64,000 nucleotides of DNA from BD2-11 sp965221785 (GTDB lineage Bacteria; Gemmatimonadota; Gemmatimonadetes; Longimicrobiales; Gaopeijiaceae): assembly GCA_965221785.1 (NCBI GenBank), contig CBDCSR010000002.1, positions 806,001-870,000 on the forward strand. Reading direction: 5' to 3'. The notes below the pieces were generated by a model. That model was not told where the DNA came from. It made no database searches and saw nothing but the letters and a program-made list of their open reading frames with translations. Positions 1-8,600 of the stretch are shown piece after piece. Numbering within the stretch: the first letter of the stretch is position 1; the number at the start of each line of letters is the position of its first letter. A program made the position numbers and the translations under genes.

Positions 1-480
1 CAGATAGAGCGCCCGGTGCTCGGCAGATTCGCATCGCGCGCGAAGCCACTTCAGCAGTGCGAGCTGGATGTCGAGGCGCGTTGCTTCTTCCTTCAGCTGC
101 CACGCCATCCCCCCACTTCCGTTCATCACCTGGGGGGGCGTTCTAGCGTCGGAGGATGTCTTTACCTCCCCAATGAGCAAGAAGACGTCTTCGCCCTCCT
201 TGCAGAAGCCAACCAGGTCCGCGCCCGGCAGACTGGCCCTTGGCGTCCGGCGGTCGCGTACGAGATTCCAAGGCCAGCAGATCTCACGCGTCTCGTCGTC
301 GGCAAGGACGCACTCTGCCAAGGCCTCTCCAATAGCCCATGACTTCTCCTCAGGTACGGCTCGGAGGAGATTCTCCACGAACTCGGTCGCCATCCCTGTC
401 GTGGCCATACCGAGCAGCTCGGCCGCGAACGGGTCGTGGGCTTCATCGTCCTTTACCCGCGCACCCACGCGGTCCGCCAT
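1..480 (-). CDS. Partial nuclease-like protein, PD-(D/E)XK type; C-terminus lies outside the window
   Basis: Reading the complement from the ATG at 480 gives an open frame of 160 codons that runs off the left edge. The protein has a segment around residues 75-100 with PGADLVGF followed by FLLIGEVKTSSD. This is the D...ExK arrangement of PD-(D/E)XK nucleases, followed by PPQVMNGSGGM and an amphipathic, basic stretch. Composition is coherent and unlike a shadow frame. The same frame stays open upstream to a TGA at 676-678, with RRRIALVTALSPELRYSGSA-like sequence. The true start may therefore lie further right, or the gene may be disrupted there: coding-looking sequence appears in another frame around 640-740. 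No family could be named. The nuclease reading rests on the short motif only. Confidence 0.5.
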   Translation of the reverse strand, partial: MADRVGARVKDDEAHDPFAAELLGMATTGMATEFVENLLRAVPEEKSWAIGEALAECVLADDETREICWPWNLVRDRRTPRASLPGADLVGFCKEGEDVFLLIGEVKTSSDARTPPQVMNGSGGMAWQLKEEATRLDIQLALLKWLRARCESAEHRALYL

Positions 481-1080
481 GTAAGACCTGAAGCGGTCCT
501 CTTCCGAGACCTCGAGGCCGCACCACTGAGCGGAGCCCGCCGAGCCCGAGTAGCGTAGCTCTGGCGAAAGCGCGGTGACCAAGGCTATGCGCCTCCGGCC
601 AAGCTGGCGCAGGAATCCGGGGCCCCAACCTCGGCGGGTGCGCCTGCGGACACGGGATACGATGCCCGACCGGCTTCACGATCTCCTCGCCATCCGGGGA
701 GCGCGCGCCTGCCCAAATCTCGCGAGTGCTCCATGAGTGTCCCCCGGATCAACGGATGAACAGGGTTCCGCTCACTTCAGGGCCTCCAGATAGAGAACGC
801 GAGTCGGGGGTCGGGTGAGGTTCGAAGAACGCAGGGACACATACGGTGGGAATCTGTGTCGTCTTCCGCAACCCTGCACCGTGCTCTTCCGGACCCGAAC
901 GACCCCACGCTGCACAGGCAAGAGCCCCGACGCGCACCCATGGTCGCCGAGGACCGGACGCTTCAACCCGATGTACGTAGTTCCGACGCTACGCAGTGGA
1001 TGATGTCCCACTCGACTGATGCTGGCCAACCCTCTAGCGGCTGGCTTGTCGAGTTCTTCCCGACATCCACCGGCGGCAAC
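481..1080. other. About 600 bases with no supportable intact gene; probable decayed 5' part of the edge gene
   Basis: Only short, mutually overlapping open frames occur here. On the complement, one frame at about 640-740 reads STREIWAGARSPDGEEIVKP, which looks like real protein. It has no start and would need a frameshift near 615-630 to join the frame of the edge gene. A second open frame on the complement (772-1029) ends in SLRSSNLTRPPTRVLYLEAL and is not recognised. I read the stretch as a degraded gene plus the 3' flank of the oxidase gene, with low certainty. Confidence 0.35.
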
Positions 1081-2208
1081 TCAACACCTCCCCTCCCCCA
1101 ACCCAAACCTCTCCACCCCCCACTTCCCTTCCTCCCCCAGGCAGAAGTCCGCCATCACCCGCCCGATCACGCTGCAGAACTTGTAGCCGTGGCCGGAGAA
1201 GCCGGCGGCGATGAACGCGTCGTCCATGGCCGGGTGGCGGTCCAGGATGAAGTGCTCGTCGGGGCTGGTGGTGAACATGCACGCCACGATGCGGCGGGTG
1301 GGGCCGTTCGCCTGCGGGAAGTAGGCCGCGATTCCCTCGCGCACGCCGGCTTCGTCCTCCGGAGAGCATTCCCGGTCCAGGCGGTCCGGGTCGGGCACGG
1401 GCTGCACGCGAAGATGATACTTGCCGATCTTGAATCCCTCGCCGCGGTCGCTGGGGAAGCCGTAGTAGCGCCCCAGCGGGGCCTGCAGCACGAAGATCGG
1501 GAACCGCTCCGGCTCGAACGGCGCCGCGTTCAGGGGCTCCGTCCAGAGCATCGTCTGGCGCTCGGGCTGGCACAGGGGCGCGAGCTCCGGCACCAGCCGG
1601 CCCACCCACGCACCGGCGGTGAACACCAGCTTCCCGGCCTCGTAGGTGCCGTTGGCCGTCTCCACCCGGAAGCCGGACGCGCGCTTCTCCCACCTGCGCA
1701 CCGGCGACTCGGTCACGATCTCCGCGCCCAGCTCCCGCGCCGCGGCGGCATGCGCCCGGATCGCCACCTCCGAGCGCACGTAGCCGGCGTCCGCCTGGTA
1801 GATGGCCCGGAGCGATTCGGGGATCCGGTAGCCGGGGAAGCGCCGGTTGACCTCCGCGCCGTCGAGCTCCTCGAAGGGAATGCCGTGCTCGAGGCACGAA
1901 CGCCGGGAGTTCTCGACCTTGGGGCTGTCGGGCGGCCCGATGTCGAGACCGCCGGTCACCACGAGGATCGACTCGCCCGAGACCTCCTCCAGCTCCCTCC
2001 AGTATCGATACGCGGCCCGGAGCAGCGGGACGTACCGGGGCCCCTCGGAGTACGCCAGGCGGATGATGCGCGTGGACCCGTGCGAGGAGCCCAACGCGTG
2101 CGGGACGGTGAACTGCTCCAGGCCCAGCACCCTGCATCCGCTCCGCGCGAGCTGGTAGACCGTGGCGCTGCCCATCCCGCCCACGCCGATCACGATGACG
2201 TCGTACAT
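1081..2208 (-). CDS. FAD-dependent sarcosine oxidase / N-methyl-amino-acid oxidase family protein
   Basis: Predicted flavoprotein of 375 residues that would oxidatively demethylate an N-methyl amino acid or oxidise a related secondary amine, giving hydrogen peroxide (family knowledge). The N-terminus MYDVIVIGVGGMGSA is a dinucleotide-binding GxGxxG motif at residues 8-13, followed by an acidic residue at the end of the second strand (LGLEQF). Residue C310, in ACMFTTSPDEHF, matches the cysteine that carries covalent 8-alpha-cysteinyl FAD in monomeric sarcosine oxidases. AAGFSGHGYKF follows, as expected. Length fits the family. The start at 2208 is chosen over an in-frame upstream one because it places the Rossmann strand at the very N-terminus and has GAGGAAAGG a few bases upstream. 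Substrate cannot be read from the sequence. It stands alone with no obvious operon partner. Confidence 0.88.
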   Translation of the reverse strand: MYDVIVIGVGGMGSATVYQLARSGCRVLGLEQFTVPHALGSSHGSTRIIRLAYSEGPRYVPLLRAAYRYWRELEEVSGESILVVTGGLDIGPPDSPKVENSRRSCLEHGIPFEELDGAEVNRRFPGYRIPESLRAIYQADAGYVRSEVAIRAHAAAARELGAEIVTESPVRRWEKRASGFRVETANGTYEAGKLVFTAGAWVGRLVPELAPLCQPERQTMLWTEPLNAAPFEPERFPIFVLQAPLGRYYGFPSDRGEGFKIGKYHLRVQPVPDPDRLDRECSPEDEAGVREGIAAYFPQANGPTRRIVACMFTTSPDEHFILDRHPAMDDAFIAAGFSGHGYKFCSVIGRVMADFCLGEEGKWGVERFGLGEGRC

Positions 2209-2398
2209 GCTGTTCCTTTCCTCCGCATCGGGGCCCCGAGACGCCTGGGGCACGCGCGGAACTTATCGCGAGCGTGGAAGCAAGAGTACAGCACGCCCCC
2301 GGTTTGCGGAACAGCGGATGGGGCTAGTGCGGACGGCGCAGCGCACCTTCTCGTGGTGGCAACCTCCTCGGCTCCGGCGACGGGATGGCCTTGCTGGC

Positions 2399-2417
2399 GT
2401 TATCAGTAACTGATAAC
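2399..2417. promoter_or_regulatory. Perfect 19-bp palindrome, probable operator of the winged-helix gene
   Basis: GTTATCAG-TAA-CTGATAAC is a perfect inverted repeat centred 43 bases before the start codon at 2451. TTGCTG at 2391-2396 lies 17 bases before TAACCT at 2414-2419. A weak sigma-70-type promoter would therefore have this palindrome filling its spacer. This is a natural position for autorepression by the downstream regulator (inference). Confidence 0.55.
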
Positions 2418-2450
2418 CTTTGCCGATGACGATACCTGACAGGGATCCAT

Positions 2451-2843
2451 ATGAAGACACTGAAGATCGGCATCGCTGGCTACAACCAGATGAAGGCACG
2501 CACCATGGCGATTGCCCGCGGGGAGCACGCGCCAGCGAAGGGTGAGCCCAAGGTCTGGTTCACCTCGACCGAGAGCTTCGCGAGGCTGCTGTCCGAGCAC
2601 AACCGGCATCTCTTGGAGCTGATCGACCGTGAGCGACCGCGTTCGCTAACGGAGCTTGCGGCGCTGGCCGGGCGCAGCAAGTCAAATCTCTCGCGAACCC
2701 TGAAGACGATGTCTCAATACGGACTCGTGGAATTGCAGAAGGGCGCGCGTGGTACGCTGGTGCCTAGCGTGCCCTACGACCAGGTGAGACTCGATGTCTC
2801 ATTGACGGGGACGAGGGGTGAGTCGGTCGGTGTCAGGCCGTGA
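2451..2843 (+). CDS. HVO_A0114-like winged-helix DNA-binding protein (antitoxin/regulator type)
   Basis: Protein of 130 residues. The region from about residue 40 to 100 reads as a winged helix: ARLLSEHNRHLLELIDRE, then LTELAALAGRSKSNLSRTLK as the helix-turn-helix, and YGLVELQKGARGTLVPSV as the wing. This matches the small archaeal/bacterial HVO_A0114-type regulators, often encoded beside a small toxin (family knowledge). No toxin partner is visible: the upstream neighbour is the convergent oxidase gene and downstream is the ATPase gene. It is therefore either an orphan antitoxin or a stand-alone repressor. The perfect palindrome 34 bases upstream of the start suggests autoregulation. Confidence 0.65.
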   Translation: MKTLKIGIAGYNQMKARTMAIARGEHAPAKGEPKVWFTSTESFARLLSEHNRHLLELIDRERPRSLTELAALAGRSKSNLSRTLKTMSQYGLVELQKGARGTLVPSVPYDQVRLDVSLTGTRGESVGVRP

Positions 2844-2989
2844 TGCGATCCGGGTCCCGGGCCTGATCGCGGGCGGCAACAGCTAACGTTTTCTTGATCG
2901 CAAACCCGCCAGATCACTTGTAAATACCACAAGTTATTGATCTGCAATAGCTTGCTTTCTTGACGGGTGTTTGATCGGCGGTCCCTTTC

Positions 2990-3028
2990 CATTCATGTTA
3001 TGAATGATTATCATTCACGCCATGAATG
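2990..3028. promoter_or_regulatory. Cluster of overlapping palindromes built on the half-site ATGAAT, over the start of the DUF4143 ATPase gene
   Basis: CATTCAT-GTT-ATGAATG (2990-3006) is a perfect inverted repeat. A second copy, CATTCAC-GCC-ATGAATG (3012-3028), is displaced by 22 bases, about two helical turns, and contains the likely start codon at 3022. The facing arms between them form a third perfect palindrome, TGAATGAT-T-ATCATTCA (3001-3017). Such phased repeats over a translation start look like a cooperative operator. The protein that binds it is not evident, because the downstream gene product is an ATPase. Confidence 0.6.
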
Positions 3029-4281
3029 ATTCTCTGCTTCCCCGGGCCGTTTCCGGCGCCCTCGACGCCATGATGCGGGTCATGCCCGCAGTGGTCGTGG
3101 CCGGGGCCCGCCAGACGGGAAAGAGTACGCTCGCGCGCGCGTTAGGCCAGCCGGTCGAGGCAGCCGCGCCCCCGCGTGCGGCTCCCGGTGCCCGCCGCTA
3201 CCTGTCCCTCGACGACCTGGACGTACTCGATCTCGCCCGACGAGATCCCGATGCGCTCGTTCGCGGCACGCGGCCCGTAACCCTCGACGAGGTGCAGCGC
3301 GAGCCGGACCTCCTGAGCGCCGTCAAGCGAGAGATCGACCGGGAGCGACGACCGGGACGCTTCCTCCTGACCGGGTCCGCCAATCTGCTCCTGATGCGGC
3401 GGGTGTCGGAGTCATTGGCGGGCCGCGCCAGCTACCTGACCCTCTGGCCGATGACGAGAAGGGAGCAACTCGGCCTTGGCCGGTGCGGCATCTGGGAGAA
3501 CCTAGTCAAGTCTCCTGACCAGGATTGGCTCGATGTCGTGGCGGAGCACCCCGGCGATCCGGAGGACTGGCGGGCGCTCGCGCGGCGCGGCGGCTTCCCG
3601 GTTCCCGCCGTCCATCTCGACACTCCCGCCGAGCGGGCGATCTGGTTCGACGGCTACGTGCGGACCTATCTCGAGCGCGACCTGCAGGCCCTTTCCTCGA
3701 TCGCGGCTCTTCCAGACTTCCGGCGACTCATGCGCGCGGCGGCCCTGCGCATCGGTGCGTTGCTCAACCAGACGGAGGTGGGCCGGGACATCGGCCTCCC
3801 GCAGCCGACGGTGCACCGCTGGCTCAACCTGCTCGAGACCTCCTACCTGCTCGTGCGGATTCCCGCGTATTCCGTCAACCGCACCAAGAGGCTGATCAAG
3901 GCTCCAAAGCTGTACTGGAGCGACACGGGTCTGGCGATGCACCTCTCCCAGGAAGCCGAGCCCCGGGGCGCCCATCTGGAAAACGTCGTACTTCAGGACC
4001 TGCTGGCGTGGCGCGATTGCCGAACCGGGCGCGCCGAAGTGCTGCACTGGCGCACGACCACCGGAGAGGAAGTGGACTTCGTGATCGAGGCGGAGGGGTC
4101 GGTGCTCCCCATAGAGGTCAAGGCCACCAAGCGGCCCCGCCTCCGGGACGCGGCCAACCTGCGTGCGTTCCACGCGGAGTACGGCCGGACCGCGCGCGCC
4201 GGCCTGCTCCTGCACGGCGGCGACTCGGTCGAGTGGATCACACCCTGGGTGCTCGCGGTGCCGTGGTGGAAGGTGGTTTGA
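3004..4281 (+). CDS. AAA-type ATPase with C-terminal DUF4143 domain
   Basis: Protein of up to 425 residues. The Walker A motif GARQTGKST sits at residues 34-42, and the Walker B-like TLDEVQ and sensor LLTGSANLLLM follow. The middle has LPQPTVHRWLNLLETSYLL, the winged-helix-like part of DUF4143. The C-terminus has EEVDFVIE and LPIEVKAT, a PD-(D/E)XK-like core. Members are widespread, highly mobile and of uncertain function, often grouped with toxin-antitoxin or defence ATPases. Two starts are possible: 3004, or 3022 (MNDSLLPR), which sits inside the second operator palindrome. The 3' 148 bases (4134-4281) recur as a fragment at 5311-5458, evidence that related copies recombined here. Confidence 0.85.
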   Translation: MIIIHAMNDSLLPRAVSGALDAMMRVMPAVVVAGARQTGKSTLARALGQPVEAAAPPRAAPGARRYLSLDDLDVLDLARRDPDALVRGTRPVTLDEVQREPDLLSAVKREIDRERRPGRFLLTGSANLLLMRRVSESLAGRASYLTLWPMTRREQLGLGRCGIWENLVKSPDQDWLDVVAEHPGDPEDWRALARRGGFPVPAVHLDTPAERAIWFDGYVRTYLERDLQALSSIAALPDFRRLMRAAALRIGALLNQTEVGRDIGLPQPTVHRWLNLLETSYLLVRIPAYSVNRTKRLIKAPKLYWSDTGLAMHLSQEAEPRGAHLENVVLQDLLAWRDCRTGRAEVLHWRTTTGEEVDFVIEAEGSVLPIEVKATKRPRLRDAANLRAFHAEYGRTARAGLLLHGGDSVEWITPWVLAVPWWKVV

Positions 4282-4395
4282 GAGAGCAAGCCATTGCCTT
4301 CCATCGGCGTAGGCCACACCCTGAAGTCAGGCTACGGCTTCTGTTGCCGATGGGGCCCTCGCCGTTTCACGACTCGCGATGAGTCCCGTATTGCA

Positions 4396-4719
4396 ATGAA
4401 TGATGGTATCTGGCTAGGTGCCGGTCTGGTACTCGCCTGGTTGAGCTTGGCTGCCTTGTGGGAGTGGTGCAAGGAGCGTCCCAAGATCCGTCAAGTAACT
4501 CGAAAGCGACCACGCCTCTTCGTGGCTCTTTCTTTCGCATCCGCGTTGGTCTTTACGATCGTCCTCGCAAGGTTCTTGGATTGGATTGAGGCTGCCCTAG
4601 TAACAATGCTTGGGGGTCCCCCCTGGCTGTGGCCGACGGTCATGGCGATTGCGCTCTTTTTCTTGGCGCTTTTCCTGCTCGTCCTAGTGGATCGTGCCAT
4701 CAAGGCTCCGCACAGTTGA
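4396..4719 (+). CDS. Small membrane protein, three predicted helices, unknown function
   Basis: Protein of 107 residues beginning MNDGIWLGAG. Hydrophobic stretches at about residues 5-22, 43-60 and 75-100 suggest three membrane helices. A basic loop (KERPKIRQVTRKRPR) separates the first two. The start at 4396 is preferred to an upstream in-frame ATG at 4294 because the upstream extension is polar, irregular sequence. No family was recognised. The base composition is less GC-rich than the neighbours, in keeping with an accessory origin. Confidence 0.5.
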   Translation: MNDGIWLGAGLVLAWLSLAALWEWCKERPKIRQVTRKRPRLFVALSFASALVFTIVLARFLDWIEAALVTMLGGPPWLWPTVMAIALFFLALFLLVLVDRAIKAPHS

Positions 4720-4848
4720 TGTTCTTGCATCGCGTCGTGACCGCTGCGAAGTAGTGTGGTGCATCCGTTCCTGAGGCTCGCAGGGTGTCACGCGGCCGGG
4801 CCATCGCGATGGACCTGCCCTAGGGTGGATTCCATTCACTGGCGAGGT

Positions 4849-4919
4849 GGCATCTCCACCGCCTCCCCCGCGTCCGGGCGCAGCCCTCCGCGTAGAGCTG
4901 CGCGTTGAGCGCGGGCACG
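4849..4919 (-). pseudogene. Fragment resembling the 3' end of the VPS10-type gene
   Basis: By eye, these 71 bases align with 5650-5721, the 3' end of the VPS10-type gene, in the same orientation and with several mismatches. The complement still spells ALNAQLYAEG, as in the intact protein, before an indel (CGCAGCCC against CGCACACCC) shifts the frame. It is either a leftover of a partial duplication or the end of a related, deleted paralogue. Confidence 0.6.
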
Positions 4920-5096
4920 CGGTCGGCGAGGCTGCTGCATGTGCTCGTCGCCTGTGGCACCCGAACTACGACGACCACAGCGCCTTCTCCGAACCGGTCG
5001 AGGTGAGCGCGCTGCTCGGCCCGAGCGTCGAGATGCACGGCATGACCGGGCTTGACGGTTGCCCGGGACGGTGCAGTATCATTCCTTATACTTGCT

Positions 5097-5138
5097 CCCC
5101 GCCCGACACGCCGAGAGGCCTCGGGCGGGGTTATTTTT
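5097..5138 (+). terminator. Rho-independent terminator-like hairpin
   Basis: CCCCGCCCGA (5097-5106) pairs perfectly with TCGGGCGGGG (5121-5130) around a 14-base loop and is followed by TTATTTTT (5131-5138). It lies just before the NYN-gene stub. It may have ended transcription from a now-missing upstream gene, or may act as an attenuator for the stub. Confidence 0.65.
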
Positions 5139-5161
5139 CGTATGGCTCAAAGAGCGGGGAA

Positions 5162-5287
5162 CCTCCCGCCAAGCGCGCAGTCGCCTTCGTGGACGGCCAG
5201 AACCTGTTCCACGCCGCCCGCGAGGCTTTCGGCTACGACGAGTGTCTAGACCGACGGGACTACCGCGCTAAGCGCCAGGGATCGTAG
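5162..5287 (+). pseudogene. N-terminal stub of a NYN-domain (LabA/DUF88-type) RNase gene
   Basis: The frame here reads AVAFVDGQNLFHAAREAF at 5177 onward. This is the first strand and helix of NYN-domain ribonucleases, with the first catalytic aspartate in VDGQN. After about GYDE the family similarity stops, and the frame ends at a TAG at 5285-5287, just before the ATPase fragment. No credible in-frame start was found close upstream. Only about a quarter of a normal NYN domain is left, so this is a truncated remnant. Confidence 0.6.
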
Positions 5288-5310
5288 ACTCTCCCTCCTT
5301 GCCACCAGGC

Positions 5311-5458
5311 GGCCCGCCTCCGGGACGCGGCCAACCTGCGTGCGTTCCGCGGTGAGTACGGCCGAGCCGCGCGCGCCAGCCTGTTCCTCCACGGCGGCGA
5401 CTCGGTCGAGTGGATCACCCCCTGGGTGCTCGCGGTGCCCTGGTGGAGGGTGGTTTGA
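5311..5458 (+). pseudogene. 3' fragment of a second DUF4143 ATPase gene
   Basis: The 148 bases match 4134-4281, the last 48 codons and stop of the intact ATPase gene, with a modest number of substitutions. The frame still translates as RLRDAANLRAF ... DSVEWITPWVLAVPWWRVV and stop. Nothing upstream continues the gene. It is either the end of a deleted paralogue or a recombination product. Confidence 0.75.
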
Positions 5459-5550
5459 GCAAGTTCTCCGTTGCGCACGGCCAGAAAGTCGTAGCAGCCG
5501 CGCGACCGCGTTCGCATCCCGCACCCTTCCCACATTCTCCGGAAGCGCAG

Positions 5551-5614
5551 CGGCCATGTGTCGATTAGCAATGCGGCCATGTGTCGGTTAGAGGCGCGTC
5601 CATGTGTCGATCAG
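5551..5614. repeat. Three 18-bp units at an exact 23-bp period
   Basis: CGGCCATGTGTCGATTAG (5551-5568), CGGCCATGTGTCGGTTAG (5574-5591) and CGTCCATGTGTCGATCAG (5597-5614) are spaced exactly 23 bases apart. This resembles the multiple end repeats bound by transposases of IS21-like elements (inference). No transposase gene is nearby, so it would be a solo end. Two helical turns between units would also suit a multimeric DNA-binding protein. Confidence 0.55.
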
Positions 5615-5639
5615 CCGATGCGCTTACCTCTGGCTGGCC

Positions 5640-8600
5640 CTACCGCCCCGGCATCTCCACGGCCTCTCCCGCGTCCGGGCGCACACCCTCCGCATAGAGC
5701 TGCGCGTTGAGGGCGGGAACGAGCGTCTCGATCAGCGCGTTCAGCTCCGGAACGGTCTCGCCCATCACCTCCCACGCGTGGTCGACCTGCCACATGTGAT
5801 CCTCTGTCGGGTGCACCGAGGCCTGTTGGATGGCCCGGGCAACGCCCGCATTCTGGCGAGCCTCCGAGACATCTTCCTCGATCTCCTCCAGTGCTTCGCG
5901 GATGGCCTCCAACTCCTCCTCAATGCCCTCGGGGGGCGCGTCTGCGCCGTCGATGAGTTCCTCGGCCGCGTCCAACTGTTCCTCCAGGTGGTTGATGGCC
6001 TGGGTCGCGTCGTGGATGGGAACCGCCAGCCGGTGCAGGCTCATGAGCGCGTCCTGGCGGGCCATGCGGTCGGACATGGTCATGGGACGGCGGGGATCGG
6101 CTTGGATCTCGACGGTCGTGGAGAAGGTCTCCCCGCCGACGTCCATGCTCACCGTATAGACGCCCGGTAGCGCGACCGGACCCTGGGGCGTGCCGCCTCC
6201 GAACGGGCCACCCCCTCCCCCGCCCTGCTGGCCATCTGCCTCGTAGGGAGCGTCGAAGCGCCAATCCCACACCACCTCGTTGACGCCGGGCTCGCTTGCG
6301 GCCTCAAGGGTGCGGACGTGGTTGCCGTCGGAGTCGGTGATGGTCAGGGCGAAGGCTTCCGAATCTTCATCCGAGCGCCCCGCCGCATCATCGCTCTCGT
6401 CCGCGTCCTGTCCCGAATCTCCATCCTCGGGCCCATCGCCGTTCCCATTCCCCCCTTCCTCATCGTCCTCAGCCGCCATCGGCGCTTCCCACGCATCCCG
6501 CAGGTAATACCGGATCAGCGACCCGCGAGGCGGATTGGGAGCCTGGTAGGTCGCGCCCTGGAAGGGCCAGTCGCCGCGCTCCGCCCACATGATCGTGGGG
6601 CGCGCCTGCGGGAACACCCGGCCCGCCTCGGCGAGCATCGATTCCGACAGCTGCTCCAGCGGGGTCACGTCGGCCAGGATGTAGAACGAGCGGCCGTGGG
6701 TGCCCACCAGCAGGTCGTTGTCGCGCGGGTGCACGAGGATGTCGTCCACCGGTACGGTCGGCAGGTTGTTCTTGAGCTGGACCCACTCCCCGCCCCGGTC
6801 GACCGACACGAACACGCCCGTCTCGTTGCCCACGAAGAGCAGGTTGGGGGCGCGGTGATGCTCGGTTACGACGTTCACCGACCAGCCGTCGGGCAGCCCG
6901 TCGGTGATGCGGGACCAGTTCTGCCCGTAGTCCTCGCTCACGTACACGTAGGCCGCGTAGTCGGCGTTCCGGTGGCCGTCGAAACTTGCATAGACGCGCC
7001 CCTCGACGTGGTGCGAAGGCTCGACCCGGCTCACGTAGGTGCGCTCGGGGAGCCCGGGGATGCGGTCGGCCACGTTGGTCCAGGTCGCGCCATCGTCCCT
7101 GCTCACCTGCAGGTTGCCGTCGTCGGTGCCCACATAGAGCAGCCCCGGCGCCAGAATCGACTCCGCGAAGCTGGTGATGTTGCCGTAGGTCGAGATGCCG
7201 TCGTTCACCGACATCTGCGGCTCGGAGCCGGCCACGCCCATGATCTCGAGTTCCTCGCGGTCGATCTGCTTCGTGAGGTCGACGCCCCCGACTTCCTCCC
7301 ACGACATCCCGTAGTCCCGCGAGCGCATGAGGAAGTTCGCGCCCAGGTAGACCGTCGCGGGATCATGCGGCGAGAGCTGGAGCGGCGAGTTCCAGTTGTA
7401 GCGGTAGGTCTTGGCGGTGTCGCCGTTCTCGCGCGGGCCCGTGATGGGCCGCATGGGAATCTTCTCGCCGGTGTTGAGGTCGTACCGGTTCATGTTCCCG
7501 TGCTGCGACTCGGCGTACACGATGGTCGAGTCGGTGGGGTCGACGATCGCGAAGAACCCGTCCCCGTACGCCACCTCGTACCAGTCCTGGTGGCCGATCC
7601 CGTGGAACGAGCGGGTGTTGGAGGGCCCGCACCAGGCGTCGTTGTCCTGCAGCCCCCCGCACACGAAATACGGATCGCGCATGTCGTGGCCGATGGCGTA
7701 GAACTGGCCCAGCGGCAGGTTGTCGAACATGCGCCAGTGCCCGGTGCCGTCCCAGCTCGCTGCCACGCCGCCGTCGCTCCCCAGAATCAGGTGATCCGGG
7801 TCCGCGGGGTTGATCCAGAGCGCGTGATGATCGACGTGCACCTGGGTGGCGCCGTCGCTGCGGAAGGTGCGCCCGCCGTCGTCCGACACCATCAGAGCGC
7901 CCCCGAGCACGTAGACGCGGTCCGCGTTGGTGGGGTCGATGCGCACATGCGAGTAGTACATCGGGCGCGGGTTGGTGTCAGACATCTTCTCCCACGTGTT
8001 GCCGCGGTCGAGCGAGCGGAAGAAGCCGCTCCGCGACGGGCCTCCGCCCCCTCCGAAGCCCTGGCCCGGGCTCCGCGGTTCGGCCTCGATCAGCGCGTAC
8101 ACGATGTTCCCGTCCCCGCGGAACACCTCCACCCCGATGCGTCCCTTGTCGCCATCGGGGAGTCCCTCGGTCAGTTCCGTCCAGGTGTCGCCCCCGTCCA
8201 GGGTGCGGTAGAGCCCGCTTCCCGGGCCGCCGCCGTTGAAGCCCCAGCCCGTGCGCCGCCGCTGGTACATCCCCGCGAAGATGGTGTTGGGATCGCGCGG
8301 GTCCATCGCCATGTCGATCGCGCCGGTGTCCTCGTTGATGTAGAGGACCTTCTCCCAGGTCTCGCCCCCGTCCTGCGTGCGGAAGACCCCCCGCTCCTCG
8401 TTGGGCCCCCAGAGGTCCCCGACCGCCGCGACGTACACGATGTCGGGATCGCGCGGATGGATGAGGATGCGCCCGACGTGCTTGCTCCCCTCAAGCCCCA
8501 TGTGCCGCCACGTCCTGCCGCCGTCGACGGACTTGTAGACGCCGTTCCCCCAGCCCGACGACTGCCGGTTCTGCGGCTCTCCGGTTCCGACCCAGACCAG

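Larger units (their letters stand above)
4720..5639. other. Gene graveyard of about 0.9 kb with no intact gene
   Basis: The stretch contains fragments of genes found on both sides: a 71-bp echo of the VPS10 gene end (4849-4919) and a 148-bp echo of the DUF4143 ATPase end (5311-5458). Between them lie a terminator (5097-5138) and the N-terminal stub of a NYN-domain gene. At the right edge is a three-unit 23-bp repeat. I read it as the scar of repeated insertion and recombination. The parts are listed separately. Confidence 0.6.

Noticed and set aside
772..1029. 85-codon minus-strand frame ending LYLEALK
   Set aside because: It looks partly protein-like, but has no family, no good start and irregular composition; kept only as part of the unexplained stretch.
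856..2409. Long plus-strand open frame opposite the oxidase gene
   Set aside because: It is antisense to a gene with clear flavoprotein motifs. Its sequence is rich in Arg, His, Pro and Val, as expected of a shadow frame in GC-rich DNA.
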